Origin: Moniliophthora roreri | Taxonomy: Eukaryota > Basidiomycota > Agaricomycetes > Agaricales > Marasmiaceae | Direction of reading: 5' to 3' | Assembly (NCBI GenBank): GCA_001466705.2 | Contig: LATX02000236.1 | Span: forward strand, 62,001-126,000 | DNA: 64,000 nt | Position numbers and translations under genes: made by a program | Part shown: positions 1 through 11,853 of the stretch, in pieces | Numbering within the stretch: position 1 is the stretch's first letter | How the letters are laid out: every line of letters begins with the position of its first letter | Notes under the pieces: generated by a model | What the model was told of the DNA's origin: nothing | What the model saw: only the letters and a program-made list of their open reading frames with translations | The model's database searches: none

Positions 1-684
1 ACGTAGACCAGAGGCTGCGGTACTTGAAACCCGGCATCCAACCTCTATTTTCATGCTATCTACCGCCTGAAGCAGTTGGACGCACGATAGAGGCTTCGTT
101 CGACACGGTGTACACCTACTCGGAGGGTATACCGCGAGTCATTGTGAAGTATCCGATTAAGAAGAATACCTGGACGTCTTCCTCTCATGCGCTGAAAGAT
201 GGAGTGGTTGTCCTTGAAGACGGGTTGACGAGGTGGGTGATTCGCACTGACTCGACCAGTACGTGATATTGAGATGATTGGGATTGCAGATTTACACTAT
301 TCCAGAAATAGCACGTACCCCTGCGATTCGGCTCGCATGGTCTCCGGACAACCTGAAACTGTCAGAAGCATGGCGCTTACAGGGTTCTGGAAAGGTGTGA
401 AAAGTCGAACTACGCTGTTCGTTCAGGATCGATACGCCCATACTCAAACTCAAAGCGTACAAGCTCAGTCTCCCCCACAGAAATACCACCAAAATCACCG
501 TCGTCACTGTCTCACGTAACGTTTCGAGCTCACGACCTTCTCCGATAATGGATTTCTTCAACGTCTCGATAGGAGGAAATGCTAGGTTGAATGTGGTTCA
601 TCGGATCAGGACAATTATCTCACCGACTTGGAATGCCGACGTCGTGCGCAGTCGGAAGAAATTAGAGAGAGCAGGACGAGCTGA
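1..684 (+). pseudogene. Family A hypothetical gene, broken copy running off the left edge
   Basis: This stretch is a close copy of the hypothetical gene at 25601-26449, starting at about its residue 50. The reading frame from position 24 matches that protein (for example the stretch IVKYPIKKNTWTSS) but shifts near 255, where this copy has one extra C (gaccagt against gacagt). More small indels follow near 297 and 405, so the frame does not survive to the equivalent stop. I do not recognise the family. The 5' end lies outside the window. The copy at 25601 has one open frame, so I read this one as its decayed paralogue. Confidence 0.6.
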
Positions 685-1104
685 ATGAGGTGCGTTATCG
701 ACACTTCTATGTCTAATTTATCGGCTGATTCACCTGTTCTCAGTTTCGACATTCACCGAATCAGGAGTCGGAAGACCGAAAGGCAAAGAGGACCCGGATG
801 GATCAAGATGACGCCAAGCTACACCACCCAGTTTCAGAGTGCCCCAAGATTCGACGTTTACCGATGTGGCATACCTTGGGGCAAGGGCTCATTCAGCACC
901 GTCTGGCATCTACGTCTAACTGTAGGATCAACAGTTTTTGAAATGCACCTTTTTGGAGTATCCAGTGCGTGCGTCATGTGCATCTTTATGGACCTCGAAC
1001 TGAGTTTCATTCGCCTTAAGAACCTACAGTATTTCGGTATCGATTGTTCAAGTATCCCGGGCTTGATGTTCTACGATGGTACATTGCGACTTCTCGTCTC
1101 TTGA
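685..1104 (+). CDS. Family A downstream unit, hypothetical 139-residue frame
   Basis: An ATG frame starting MRCVIDTSMSNLSADS. Its first part repeats the start of the upstream unit: the copy at 25601 has MRCADKTIMSNLS in the same place. The family therefore carries an internal duplication with a spacing of about 0.83 kb. The frame includes WGKGSFSTVW, which faintly recalls a kinase glycine loop, but no HRD or DFG motif follows, so I do not call it a kinase. The same frame occurs at 26446 and is cut there by an N. Function unknown; it may be a remnant. Confidence 0.35.
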   Translation: MRCVIDTSMSNLSADSPVLSFDIHRIRSRKTERQRGPGWIKMTPSYTTQFQSAPRFDVYRCGIPWGKGSFSTVWHLRLTVGSTVFEMHLFGVSSACVMCIFMDLELSFIRLKNLQYFGIDCSSIPGLMFYDGTLRLLVS

Positions 1105-2696
1105 AGTCGATTCAGCAGAAATGATATCTACGGCTGCGTGTATCGCGGAGGAATGTTGTGGCCAAGGTCAATCTTACAGTGAGCGATCATCACACACATC
1201 CTGGAATCCCATCTACTCACTACACACAATGTTAGCACCGCCCACTGGTTACCTCATAAAGTCTGGATTGACCAAGCCGAGGTCGTATCTGTACCGGTCC
1301 ACAAGTTCTGCGTATCTCCTACCAGATCGACTGAAGGCGCATCGAACTTCCAACAGCATCCCAGACCTTTTAGACGTCTCTTTACTCTTTTCACCTGACA
1401 CGGCAGTTCTTTCATTCGAAGACGAGCCGCCTTTACAGCATCTTCCTTTCCGTTGTATCGTTCCTAGAATCAAAGAGAGACGTGTACCTACAGAGGACAA
1501 CGTGAACCAGTGACCGCGATACCTCTGGTAACCCCTACCACCTGAAGCATTTGACAGAGAAGACTGCTAGGAAGGAAAATTTTGGGTTAACGATCCAAAA
1601 AGCGTTATTATCAAAGTTTATAGATACTGGGCATTGCACGATACATAAAGTTCATGCGACATTCTAGTACTAGTGTAGCGACATCAACATGAAAACTCTT
1701 CATGAAACGCGAGCGATGCGACCAGCACGCATCGATGACGGCTTCAGCCTCGACGTTGTGTTTGCCGCTCTTCCTGTCAGCGTATGGTACCTCTTTGACG
1801 GCTCGTGTGACTACTTACGAAGGTATGAGCTGAGAGTAAGTACGTTTAGAAAGAAAAACACTCGCCACTCTTAACCAGAATCCACGAGCGAACACGTTGA
1901 GGAAGGACTAGTTTCGTTCTCTTTGTATTCCTCGAGGCGAGTGTTGAAGCGGACATCTGTCAGTATTGCTGCATTGTCAAGACACGAGGAACGTACCGCT
2001 CAAGTAACTCATGGTAGTTTCGATGGGTTGGGAGACAATCGAGCACTGAGAGGTTATAAGGACACTGGTACAACACTTGGATCAAGGGTTTGTGGGGTTC
2101 CTTTCTCTTCAAGATATTCGTACGATGTTGATGTGAGCTGTGAACTAAGGACGGGTGAGACAGATCGATAGACCCATTCATGCCTATGAAAACGGTTAGC
2201 TGAACATAAGTCTCACATGTTCCAAGACCGAGACTCACAATACCAGTAGAAATGGATCATGACTCAAGATGCGTTCTTCTACACCCTTTCCACCTCCCGT
2301 CATGCTCTAGGGCTTCGTTTTTGGGTAGTACTGGTTGATGATCAGTTTTCCATTGTAAGGGCCTGCAGATTTTCGTCGCAGAGATGTGTTAAGGGTAGGT
2401 GTTCATGCTCAATAAAAACAGCCTAAAATAATGATAAGAGTGACAATTGTAATCCCAAAGTGAACGAACACACATACCTCCCAGTGTCTTCATTATTATA
2501 TTATTATCATAGTTGATGTCCAAGTCGCCGCGCCGCCGATCGCGTCTTTCCCATATAACAACCACTAATTCCTAAAAATTGATCCGAAGCTCAAAACCAA
2601 GCTGAAACAGTGAGTGCTAGCACAGATTCCGTTAATCCAACCCTGCTCACGATATACTAATTTTCAGCTGTAGGCTCTTTTCATGACACAAGGCCT
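1105..2696. repeat. Decayed remainder of the family A/B repeat
   Basis: There is no intact gene here. Several short stretches resemble other parts of the repeat. About 1483-1560 resembles the CTACAGAGGA..AACGT region near 25745. About 1795-1860 resembles 21290-21360. About 1935-2040 resembles 21490-21570. This suggests that the family A and family B units were once contiguous, with this being the degraded middle. Short open frames such as 1076-1513 and 1689-1874 contain protein-like stretches but no domain I can name. Confidence 0.4.
2689..2696. repeat. Left 8 bp target site duplication of the KDZ element
   Basis: CAAGGCCT lies directly before the first base of the left inverted repeat and is repeated exactly at 14761-14768. 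Confidence 0.92.
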
Positions 2697-2980
2697 CACC
2701 TATCATTACCAAATGATGGCGTCTGTTAACGAGGACTTGGGATCGTCCGAACCCGTTAACAGACGGCGTTAACTACTAGAAAGACGCCTATTGTTAACTA
2801 CTATGGACTTGTGCGTTTTGTAGGGTATGTTCTGGGGTATAATCCTGTCAGGGCGGGGCATCCCGATATAGACGTTATTCAGAATGTTTCCCGACGTGGT
2901 ATTCCATCACCACGCTCCTTGGACTTATAGTTCCGTTATTTCGGCGTCGGTTCCCACCCTCATCCCGCCCCTCATATGTT
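2697..2980. repeat. Left terminal inverted repeat of the KDZ element
   Basis: Pairs with the complement of 14467-14760. It carries four GTTAAC palindromes at 2725, 2755, 2768 and 2793, which are candidate transposase-binding subterminal repeats (inference). Just inside, around 2985-3050, a second, poorer copy of the GTTCCC(A/G)CCCTCATCC part follows in the same orientation. Confidence 0.92.
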
Positions 2981-3212
2981 TTCTCTCATAGGTTTCTTAA
3001 TGTTAGCGGTAGTTCCCGCCCTCATCCTGTTCCTCATATACTTTCTGTCATAATATCCAACACATGTATGCCATATAATAAACAATAACATGTAGACTTT
3101 GAACAGTATTACATAGAGATAATGTGACGCATGCAAAACATGAGAAATCACCAAAGGACGCAATGACATATGTTTGCAGAAGTCGGAAATCAGAAAACAT
3201 ACCATGCCGCTG

Positions 3213-6200
3213 TCAACTTCCCACGGCATTGAGTACAGCAGCGGCTTCATCTACAACCTCGCCCTCCTCCTCTTCACCCTCACTCTTGCCTTCCTCTTCT
3301 GCATTGCCTATGCTGTCATGGAGCATCTGCTTCGCAATGGACTCCCCATGTCAGTCATTTAGAGTCTGTCTCCATTCACCGATACCAGGCTCAAAAAATT
3401 CCTTGTTCTTCAGATTGAAGCTGTCTATTTTCCAGATCTTCTTGAGCCGCATGATATGGAGAGTATCAAATCGGCCTCTCTCTAGGTGGTGTAAACCCAC
3501 TTGGTACGCAAGAGTTGGGTCAGTTTTGCTGAGTTGTTCCTCCATCTCCAGTAGGTAGGCAGTCTCCTCCTTGATGTATGTGACCAGCCACTTTATCTCA
3601 ACATGCAGCCTGTCCAACTCTTCCTCTGCATGAAGTATCTTGAATGCTGCCTCTATCAGCTCCCAGTAATTTGTCTGAGATAAGACTAGTGGAAAACTAC
3701 CCTAAAAGATAACCTCCAAAAGTCTAACTCAGTTTGTTGTGCAAGTGTGGATTGACGTGATCAGAGTTACCGCACTTAGAATGCCAACAAAACTCTTAGC
3801 TAGGTTGATTCTCTCTTATTGAAGTGTTCTACTTCAAAGTGTTCACCTCCAGAGGAGTATATATGGTTTTAAAATGTTTTATATCACAAACACACACACA
3901 AAACACAAAGAACACAGTGCACAAAGCACAAACACAAGAGCTACAGTTCCATACAAAGACTCAATAGCCGATATAGTTTGACCCTACAGAGTTCAAGACT
4001 TCTTCACTACAGCACACAGTGTACTGGAAAAGGTCCTAGACCAATTTCTACAAAGAGTTCAGCGCAGGCACACCCCTTGCTAAGACTCTAAGTGTGTCAC
4101 AATCTGATACACACACAGGCCACACTCCAAGTGCCCAAGGCTCCTTCTTGGTGTAAAGTTTCTCTTAGAAAAGTGCTATAATGCACTCAAGATGTTACTC
4201 TTATCTCTTACGATGCAAGTTCGTTATCAGATTTCTATCTCTCTGGAGTCACTCAGGACCAATCTCCAGGGCCTGTAGTGAGGAAGCAAAACTGGAATGG
4301 CACACAAATTTATACACCAAACAAACTCGTCATGTATTCACAATCAGAGGGGGCAGAGTTACTTGAGTATGTACAAATATCTAGCTGTCCTTATATGGTC
4401 CAGGAATATATCTACAGAAAATTATAAATAATGTCTGATAATTCAGGAAATGACAAATGAGTGACTGAGATACTAAAAGAGGGATTATTTGGATGTCACA
4501 GAGTCTGGCCACTAGGGTATCTGACCATATCTGCGTGGGTATCTATGCCCCCAGGCATTCTAGACTCTATAATTTGTATTTTCTCTTTTCTAAGTCAGGT
4601 ATCTACGAGCAGATGGCTGTATCCGTCCCGTCTTTTGACAGCATTCTCTTTTCTAGTATCTGCACATTGGCAGTGGCCTAGATGCCAAATTTTCCAAGGT
4701 CGGAACACACTGTTATTGTTCTGATCTCCTTTGACAATGCACACTTGGTCTTATTTAGGATTTCTTGCACATTAGATATTCTTCATATGTCTCGTTGTAT
4801 CTGTCTGTAGGTAGTGGATATCCTTCGGAAGTGATTTCTGTCTTTCCAAGCAGGTTTTGTACCTAGTTTGCTCATCACATATTGTTTAGCTGCCAGTGAA
4901 TTCTTTATTAAGAGATCGCCTGCTTTGACTCTGATCTGTATATTGACTTCAGAGGAGGATTGTTCTATGATCGTTCCTGTTCTAAGTTGTCTTTCTGTTT
5001 TGATGTCTCCTCTAAGTACCTCTGTACTGTTTGACTGCAGCTTGCACTTTGCAGATGTCATAGAAAAGTAAAGTAGAAGTTAAAATCCCATTGATAGCAC
5101 TTTTGAGAGCTTGGTTAACTAGCCAATGTGTTCATTGGGCCATAGTTAGATTCCCTACAGGTTTCGGGAGTGATCTGCTTTGGATCTGATACTTAGATAG
5201 GTTAGAAAGTACAGCTTAGACACCTCTGTATAGCATATCATATAGCTCTTCATACTTTCTAAGGTACCACTGCTTCTCTAAGGCAATGACTAGCAGACTG
5301 GGCTCACTCTAGTCCTTATTACCTGTTATCTCATGTCATATTAAAGTGTTCTGATTCAGAAATAGTGTAAAATGAATAAAAGTAGGTCTTTTCTAGGTTC
5401 GACATATTACCGGTTAGCCAGCTTGGCCCAGGGCTTTTCTGTGATCTCGCCCTTGGTGTCCATCAGGATCTCGAATTCATTGAGAAACATATACTCAAGG
5501 ATATTCTTCCATTTGAGCTTGCGGTGAGGTGGCTTGAAGCAAGCAGCAGCTTTGTTATAGTGTTCCAGAGCTGTCTTGATTGCTTGTGATTGGGTTTGAA
5601 GCGTGTTCACGATGAGTTCCCGTAACTTGTACCCTGGCCTGGAATGTCAGAAATGTCAAAGTACATAAACCAACTTTTATTCTCACCTGTTCCAGCCTTG
5701 TTTACCTTAGCCAGCTCGAATAGCTGGGCAACTACCAAGCCTTCCAGCCTCTCCAATGCCTCCCTATACTCCATCTCCATCTGCGTGACAAGGGCATTCT
5801 CCCATTCCTTTGAACCAACCACCCATGGTGACACAATATTGAGCAGTTCCTCTAACCTCTCCACCTCCTTCAAATATTTCTCCTTCTTGGCCTCTGCATA
5901 CCTCAGTTGCCAGCAGATCTTTTGCTGACCTGCACTATCATCGACCCAGCATGACCGCTGTGCCTTCTGAATCTCTAAAACCTTGTCCCTTTGAGTGGTT
6001 TATCAGCCTGCAAGCATGATTAAGATAAGATGGGTACACTCACTGGCTTTCTGACAATGCCATTCTTGCACCAATATACTCCACAGATAAGATGTCTGTC
6101 TCCAAGTGCTGTGGTTTGCCATTGATGCGTGATTGTAAATAGACCATTTCCTCGTCCAGCCAGGTCTTAAAGATGCCAACATCTGTAATATGGTGGTCCT

Positions 6201-8037
6201 GCATCCGTCGAAGCACCTCTGGTAGCAACTGTAAGGTTTTCAGAGCAGTCTTGTAGTTGGTGTAGATGAACTTCGACAGGCTGGCATAAGTTTCAAGATT
6301 GTCGTGGTAGTACAGCCACTCGGTGATTGCTTGTTTACGATGAAATCGGCTGGCATGTCTGGTAACCGTTGCCAGTGTGTTGGACTGAGAGAAGAATCTC
6401 TCACAAGTTTTGAGGTTTTCATTGCCAGCACCAAGCACATAGTTAAGGAGGAAGGAGAGCTGGCAGAGGCGTTTGTGAGAATGCCTGTGAAGAATGCCTA
6501 CAAGCATCACCAATTCCTCGCTGAGAGCCAATGTGTTGAGAGGACTTCTCCATATGGTGTGGAATGACTTGCACCCTAGGTCATAGCCAATGCCGATCTT
6601 GCCTTGTGGTTTTTCCTCACCCCGTGACTTCCGATCCTTCTTCATTGCCAAAAGAAGACAATGCACAAGAGATAGGAAATATTTAGCCCTGTGTAATATG
6701 TCAAGCATGATTTTTGACAGTACAAAGAAAGGCACATACTTCTCACCGCTCCTGATCATGTCTGCAACCTTCATCACAAAGCTGTGTCTGCACAGCAGCA
6801 CAAACCAGCCTTGCACCTTGAAGACGCCCCACACCTTTGCAGTATGTGCTTCCTTTATGTTCTTCCACTTGTCCTCACAAGGGCTCTTATCCTCACCATT
6901 CTCGTCTACATCCCAGCCAGCCTTGTCCTCCCTCCTAAATCTAGACACATCCCACTTGTCAACCTCCTCCTCTGGAAGGTAGTATAACCCCCCTCCATTC
7001 CGACTGTCCTTGCACTCAATTGATTCACCAAGCTCCTTTCTACCAGTCTCCTCATCTCTCTCTGTGGGGGCTCTCGCTTCAACACGTTTCATTGTGTCAT
7101 TCCCGTCTATGCAAAGCAGCATATGGAACAGGAGTTTACACTCTCCAACAACTGGCAGCATGGGCATGTGTTCAGCATCCACCAGTCTGGTGTAACCCAA
7201 CCCAAAGCCTCACTAATTTGCTTTCTGACCATCCTGAGTACTGCAATGTACAGATTGAACGCATGAGAGAATAGCTGGCAAAAAAAGTCCTTGTAATGGA
7301 AGCCTAAGAGGTCACAGAGGCCCCGAATGAAAGCCTGAATGGAGAGACGAGGGCATTGAACAAACAGATGGTGGTAGAGTTGTAATAATTTCGTGGAGAT
7401 TGCAGAATGGTGAAGAAGGGGACTTGTGGGAAAGAAGCCTTGACAAATCATACTAGTCGACTTATAGGTGTCGTCTATGAAATGAAACAGAGGCATGTCA
7501 CAGTACGCTGAAATGTTTTGTTGGACTAGCAAACAAATGAATGTAAAAGACCAATCTCACCAAAAACTTCCAGTGTTCTCACTATTTCTGGTGGCCCAGA
7601 CTGCTTTCCTGCAAACAGCTCACCAGACAGCTCTCTGTACCGCCACTCCATGAATGCCTTCGTAATCTCATTCATCTGAGGGTTCCATAGCTTCTCATCG
7701 ACCTGAAGCTTATCTCTTCGAGTCCTGTAATCTCTGTAACGACTGTGAACAAAGAAGTCAGTTAAAGGAGCTTGTTGAAAAGGAAAAAAAAGACGTATAA
7801 TGTTGAACAATTTTCTTGTGCTTCAGCCTATATAGTTTCTTCATCGTCCCATTCCTCCCTGTCCACCTCTGCAGCATCACAACCAAGAATGTGAGTCTCT
7901 TCATTGCAGTCAACTCCGTCTCCCAATTCTATATCCTCATCGTCACCTCTACTCAGCCCCTCATTCACAATCTGATGGTCCTCATAGGGAAGGTTACTAG
8001 AAATATCTGAACTCTGCCCAGCCAAGGGTGTGTTCAA
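3213..8037 (-). pseudogene. KDZ transposase, interrupted
   Basis: Reading from 8037 downwards: an acidic N-terminal exon; the RRDKLQVDEKLWNPQ exon (7526-about 7750); the FFPTSPLLHHSAIST and TPDWWMLNTCPCC part (7107-7532); and the core exon (6040-7200). The core has IDGND, then VLLCRHSFVMKVADM, GIGYDLGCK, LCQLSFLLNYV, LKTCERFFSQSN, ASRFHRKQ and NLETYASLSKF, the conserved KDZ block order. The D of IDGND, the D of YDLGC and the E of LETYA are likely catalytic acids. C-terminal exons are at 5607-5873, 5407-5610 and about 3354-3665. The frame shifts at about 7150 between TCPCC and LLFHM. An in-frame TGA at 3351-3353 precedes an acidic tail typical of this family that ends at 3213. It is therefore probably inactive. 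Confidence 0.9.
3700..5400. other. 1.7 kb non-coding insertion or giant intron inside the transposase gene
   Basis: The transposase reading stops after PWAKLANR at 5407 and resumes with YWELIEAAFKILHAEEEL near 3665. In related proteins these two stretches are nearly adjacent. The 1.7 kb between them is AT-rich, with an ACA-rich stretch around 3885-3935, and has no frame I recognise. The 92-residue minus-strand frame at 4783-5061 has no known motif. GT and AG borders are available (donor near 5399, acceptor near 3687), but simple joining does not keep the frame. I found no clear inverted repeats, LTRs or target duplication. Confidence 0.45.
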
Positions 8038-9739
8038 AATCTTTCATTCACAGATACTGGCACACTTGGCAGCAACGACCTCTTTGAGGGAAAACAACTT
8101 CAGATTGCACTGAATGACCTTATTTCAATGGAGGCGAGAGTCTGTGATGTCTCTTGGACCTAGGATACTCTGGGTAGTAAAAGAGTGTGTGGATACTTTG
8201 TTTTGTGTCCTGGGCATAGGTCTCATTGAAGCTAGCAGTAGTAAACAGAGACGTGCTGAAGAAAACCAAGCACGTGCATACAGCAATTTCACCGGCACTG
8301 ACTGCTTCACCGGTACTGCTTCACTGGCAGTTTTGTCTTCTCCTAAATCCTACTTAACCTCTCCCAATCTGCTGCACCTTCTAAATTGACACCAAACTGT
8401 CATAATTGAACTCAAATATTCAAATAACTGCTTTCTTTTGAAGATCAGGTTACTCTGGGCAACGCAGAAAGAGGAATCGGGTGGGGGCCCAATGGATAGA
8501 GCGTCATTGCTGAAGGTGTATACTGCAATGTGTGCTGAATTAAGGCGATTTTCTCCAACTGTGACCTTACTTGATCGCTGATGCCTACTTGTTCATCAAC
8601 TCTTTACCCATGGAATGCACACCAACTCCACTCCATGTTTGAAGAGCTCTTTTGCATCCTCCCAGCTTGACAGAGTAGTGGGGGGTTTCTAGAGCTTCCA
8701 GCTGCCAAAAATCTTAGCAAGACCTGAACATCTTAGGCAGAAAATCAGCACCACCCACTTTATTCATATTCAAAGGCTCTGTCTCAAATGTATAACACGT
8801 ATGTTCCTATCACAAACCGTTGAACTGAGCACACACTTCTCACTTCCAGCTAGATTTCAACAGCAGACGATATTAAGGGACAGGTGGCTGATCTTGTTGG
8901 TTCTGCCAGAGTATACACAATTGGGTCTAACCAAATGATTATGTGGCATCTACCACTCATCATGATGCCAATCGGTTCTTCAAGACAATGTAAAGTAAGA
9001 CAATGGTTGAGGTGCGTGAGTCCCACTATACTGCCATCTGATGTCGCCTGATTCCTGTCACAGATGTCTCCCTACAATAGTTGAAATGTCAGACATAGGG
9101 TTTCAATGTTTCAATGACCAGCACTACCCAAGCGGCTGCCTGGGAGAAGCTCCTTAACATGTATTTACAGTACTAGGAATGAACTTTAGATATTACATGA
9201 TTCACCTTTTAGTTTTATGCCAACCTGCGTATGTGCTTGCACAAGCTGAGAAAAATATAACTTGATTCATTGTGCATGATGAACTCTTAAATAACGCTTT
9301 TAAACATTTAACGACATCGTTGTAAACAATGAGCTCTCTGAAAAATCACAAAAAAATACCACAGGCATATCAAGTATGCAGCAATGCTCTGGAACAATTC
9401 AGAGGTAGGGCAGTGAGCATAGCAGGAGATAATAAATGATAGGTGAACTCTTAACATATGAAATCATAACTACATGTGGATTTCCCTAGCGTGTAAGTAT
9501 CTCTCCATTGCATAATTCATACCTCAACAAATCTTTTAGTCCTAAAATTAAGATAAATTAGGATGTTGCATATACATTATATAGCTGCTCATATGTCAAT
9601 TTTAGGACATGGAAATGTGCTGTAGGATTATGTAGAAATTATTTCTTGCAGAAATGGCAATCATGGAGTTTCACACAGCTGTGTCGAGTTGAGACTTTTT
9701 GCTCTCCACAGTCACGTACTCTTCAACATAATTTGATGG
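8038..9739. other. Internal KDZ spacer without a recognisable gene
   Basis: Upstream region of the transposase (minus) and of the Lys/Arg-rich gene (plus). It holds only short frames, such as 8114-8389 plus, without protein-like composition or introns that extend them. Probably the promoter region plus decayed sequence. Confidence 0.4.
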
Positions 9740-10317
9740 ATGCCTAGAAATTCAAGCATCACAACATCTATCAAGAAGCATCAAGAGGCATTGAAAGATG
9801 AAAAGGTTGAAAAAAAGAGGCAGCAGGCGAGAGAGGCCAGCGCACACTATCACAAGAAGTATGTGTTGTATACTGGTTTTTTCTGCATGGACTGATACTT
9901 TCCACCAGAAAGCCAATTTTGTACAAGAGGAAGGCTCAAGACTGAATGGTCATAGTCAGGAAAGCAATGACTCCTGAAGAGAAGGTTGCTGAAAAGGCTC
10001 GACGCAAAGAGTCGAATGCCAAATACTATCTCAAGTTCATGACTTGTACCTCCAACTGATTGTGGTGCTTCATACTGAATGTTTACCACCAGAAATCGTG
10101 AAAAACTACTCCAGAAACAGAAGGAAAAACGGGCTAGGTATGCTCCAAGGTATTTTGAAACCTGATTCCTCATTTACCAATGCTTTTTAGGGAGTTCTGA
10201 CAGAGGTTTGGTGACTGAAGATTTTGGACAGAGTACAAACCTCACAGAAGGGGTTACCAAGTTGGATTACTGGGAAAGAAGGACCCAATGGACTGGGAGG
10301 AGCATGACAAGGACTGA
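9740..10317 (+). pseudogene. KDZ accessory gene 1: Lys/Arg-rich repeat protein, two in-frame TGA codons
   Basis: Start ATG at 9740 (MPRNSSITTSIKKHQEALKD). Exon 1 ends at 9858 before GTATGT. Joining to the exon that begins with GAAAGCAATGACTCC keeps the frame and gives successive charged repeats: EKKRQQAREASAHYHKK, then EEKVAEKARRKESNAKYYLK, then REKLLQKQKEKRAR. Each repeat sits on its own exon, separated by introns of about 55-100 bases. The last exon reads on through TGA at 10198-10200 and 10216-10218 into GYQVGLLGKKDPMDWEEHDKD and a stop at 10315. Both TGA codons sit where Arg (CGA) would suit the basic context. The charged, probably helical repeats suggest a DNA- or RNA-binding role (inference). 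It belongs to the transposon cargo. Confidence 0.6.
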
Positions 10318-10476
10318 TATCTATCTACATTTGCCACTGTTGTAGCCATGTCACTAGAAGATCATATATGTTGTTTTTTAATGATACATTACAGGCACAG
10401 CATACGATAGCAAGTACGCAACACAATGAGATACAGCAATAACATAAGGTATGAGCATGACAGCATGGTGACAAGT

Positions 10477-11642
10477 TTACAAGGTACTAGTGGCCACAGC
10501 CAACCTCTCGACATAGCCATCTTTGAGCCACTCCTGAAAGAGCGCATCTGCCTCATGCTTAGGACCCTTGAAGGTGGTGACCAGACCCCTACGCCATTGA
10601 AGTCCCTTCAACATGAGTTGCAGCCTGAGATCTGGTCAGTAAACAGCAATAAATCAGAAATAGCATGCTTACCTATTGTTATACACTCTGGGCTGTACTC
10701 CACGAGTAACGATGTAGAAGAAGGGGTGCTTAGGAGCACTGGGTTCTTCCTTGAGCACATCCAGAACCCCATCCCTCTTACATTCAGCATAGTAGGACTC
10801 GGCGAGGCTGGAATTCTTGAAACCTTTATAGACAGCTGGTTGGTAATTTTCAACTACACTCGCAGCACCTTGGAGCTGACAGAGCAGAAGATCACGCCTG
10901 AAAATTTTACATCGGTGTCAGTTTGAAAAAGGCTTGTGGTAATGAAGTACATACCAGCACAAGAAAATCCCATCACACTTCCCCTCTCTGAGGTATACAA
11001 CATACCTTGTGCTTTTACAGCCCAGCAATAGCTCTTCTTCGGGTACTACAGAGGTAGACCGGATACTGCCACCTGGTGTGCAAGGAACAGGGGAGTGTCC
11101 TGGAGTGATGACAGTAATAGAGGTGTGGCTTCTGGATGGTGTACGAGGTGTTGGAGGGAGGCTGCCCTGAGAGCTGTCATTCTCAGTTGAGGTAGAGAAC
11201 AACAACTGTATGTTGGCTAAAACGAAAGCAGGTTAGTCAACAGATGACGCAAACAATTAATAAATCTCACCCAAGGAAATGTTGAGAGCTTTGGCAGACT
11301 CGTTGAGGCACTCAAAGGCTTGCTGAGTGTTTTCTTCAGCAGCCTTGTAAACATCTTCTGCCTTCTGCCTGTCAATCTCAGCTTCACCTAGGGCTAAACA
11401 GAATTAGCAGATATCAAAGACAGATAAAGCAGAACATACTTTGCTGATCTCTGGTGGCTTGGTTTGTGGCATGCAATGCAAGATGAATGGCTTCAATTCA
11501 TATAGAGGAGGGTTGAGTGGCAGGTGGTGGACTGAGGGAACTTTCTGGGGTTTGATCTGATGATAACATTTTACTGAGGTTAGTTTTGGAACAATAACAT
11601 AACATGTGACAAAACATCACACTTACCTTCCGCCTTCACCAT
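10477..11642 (-). pseudogene. KDZ accessory gene 2: coiled segment plus two RNase H1 N-terminal (viroplasmin-like) domains
   Basis: ATG at 11642 (MVKAE), intron, then DQTPESSLSPPPATQP. An in-frame TGA (11498-11500) follows, then a helical stretch (ALGEAEIDRQKAEDVYKAAE), an intron and a Ser/Pro/Thr-rich linker. Then comes a segment matching the RNase H1 N-terminal pattern: YVVYLREGKCDGIFLCW, GAASVVENYQPAVYKGFK and LAESYY. A second copy follows: FFYIVTRGVQPRVYN, intron, AATHVEG, TTFKGPKHEADALFQEWL. In the second copy the frame shifts by one base between the VEG and TTFKG parts. This domain binds RNA/DNA hybrids or dsRNA in RNase H1 (known for the family). No RNase H catalytic domain follows. 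It diverges from the long plus-strand gene at 11854 across about 210 bases. Confidence 0.6.
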
Positions 11643-11853
11643 CTTTTAATTTCTGAGCAGCATTGGGAGGTTTGAGAGAGTGCAAGGTGGATAATGGCAG
11701 TTGAAAAGAAAGGAAGAATGGTTGACCTTTTGTTAGGTAAGGTTTGATTCAATGCTTGGCCTTGTGCTCACCCATGACTTTTTAGCAGTTTTTTTTTCAC
11801 GTTCTTTTTTCATGTTCTTTTTTCGCATCCTTTATTCTCGCTGCTGCACCGAC

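Noticed and set aside
685..1104. Protein kinase call from WGKGSFSTVW
   Set aside because: No VAIK lysine, HRD or DFG motif follows in frame; the resemblance is too short.
3700..5400. Possible LTR retrotransposon fragment
   Set aside because: No LTR pair, primer-binding site, reverse transcriptase or protease motif was found.
10426..10926. 166-residue plus-strand open frame inside the KDZ element
   Set aside because: The opposite strand carries the RNase H1 N-terminal-like exons with splice sites, so this frame is a shadow.
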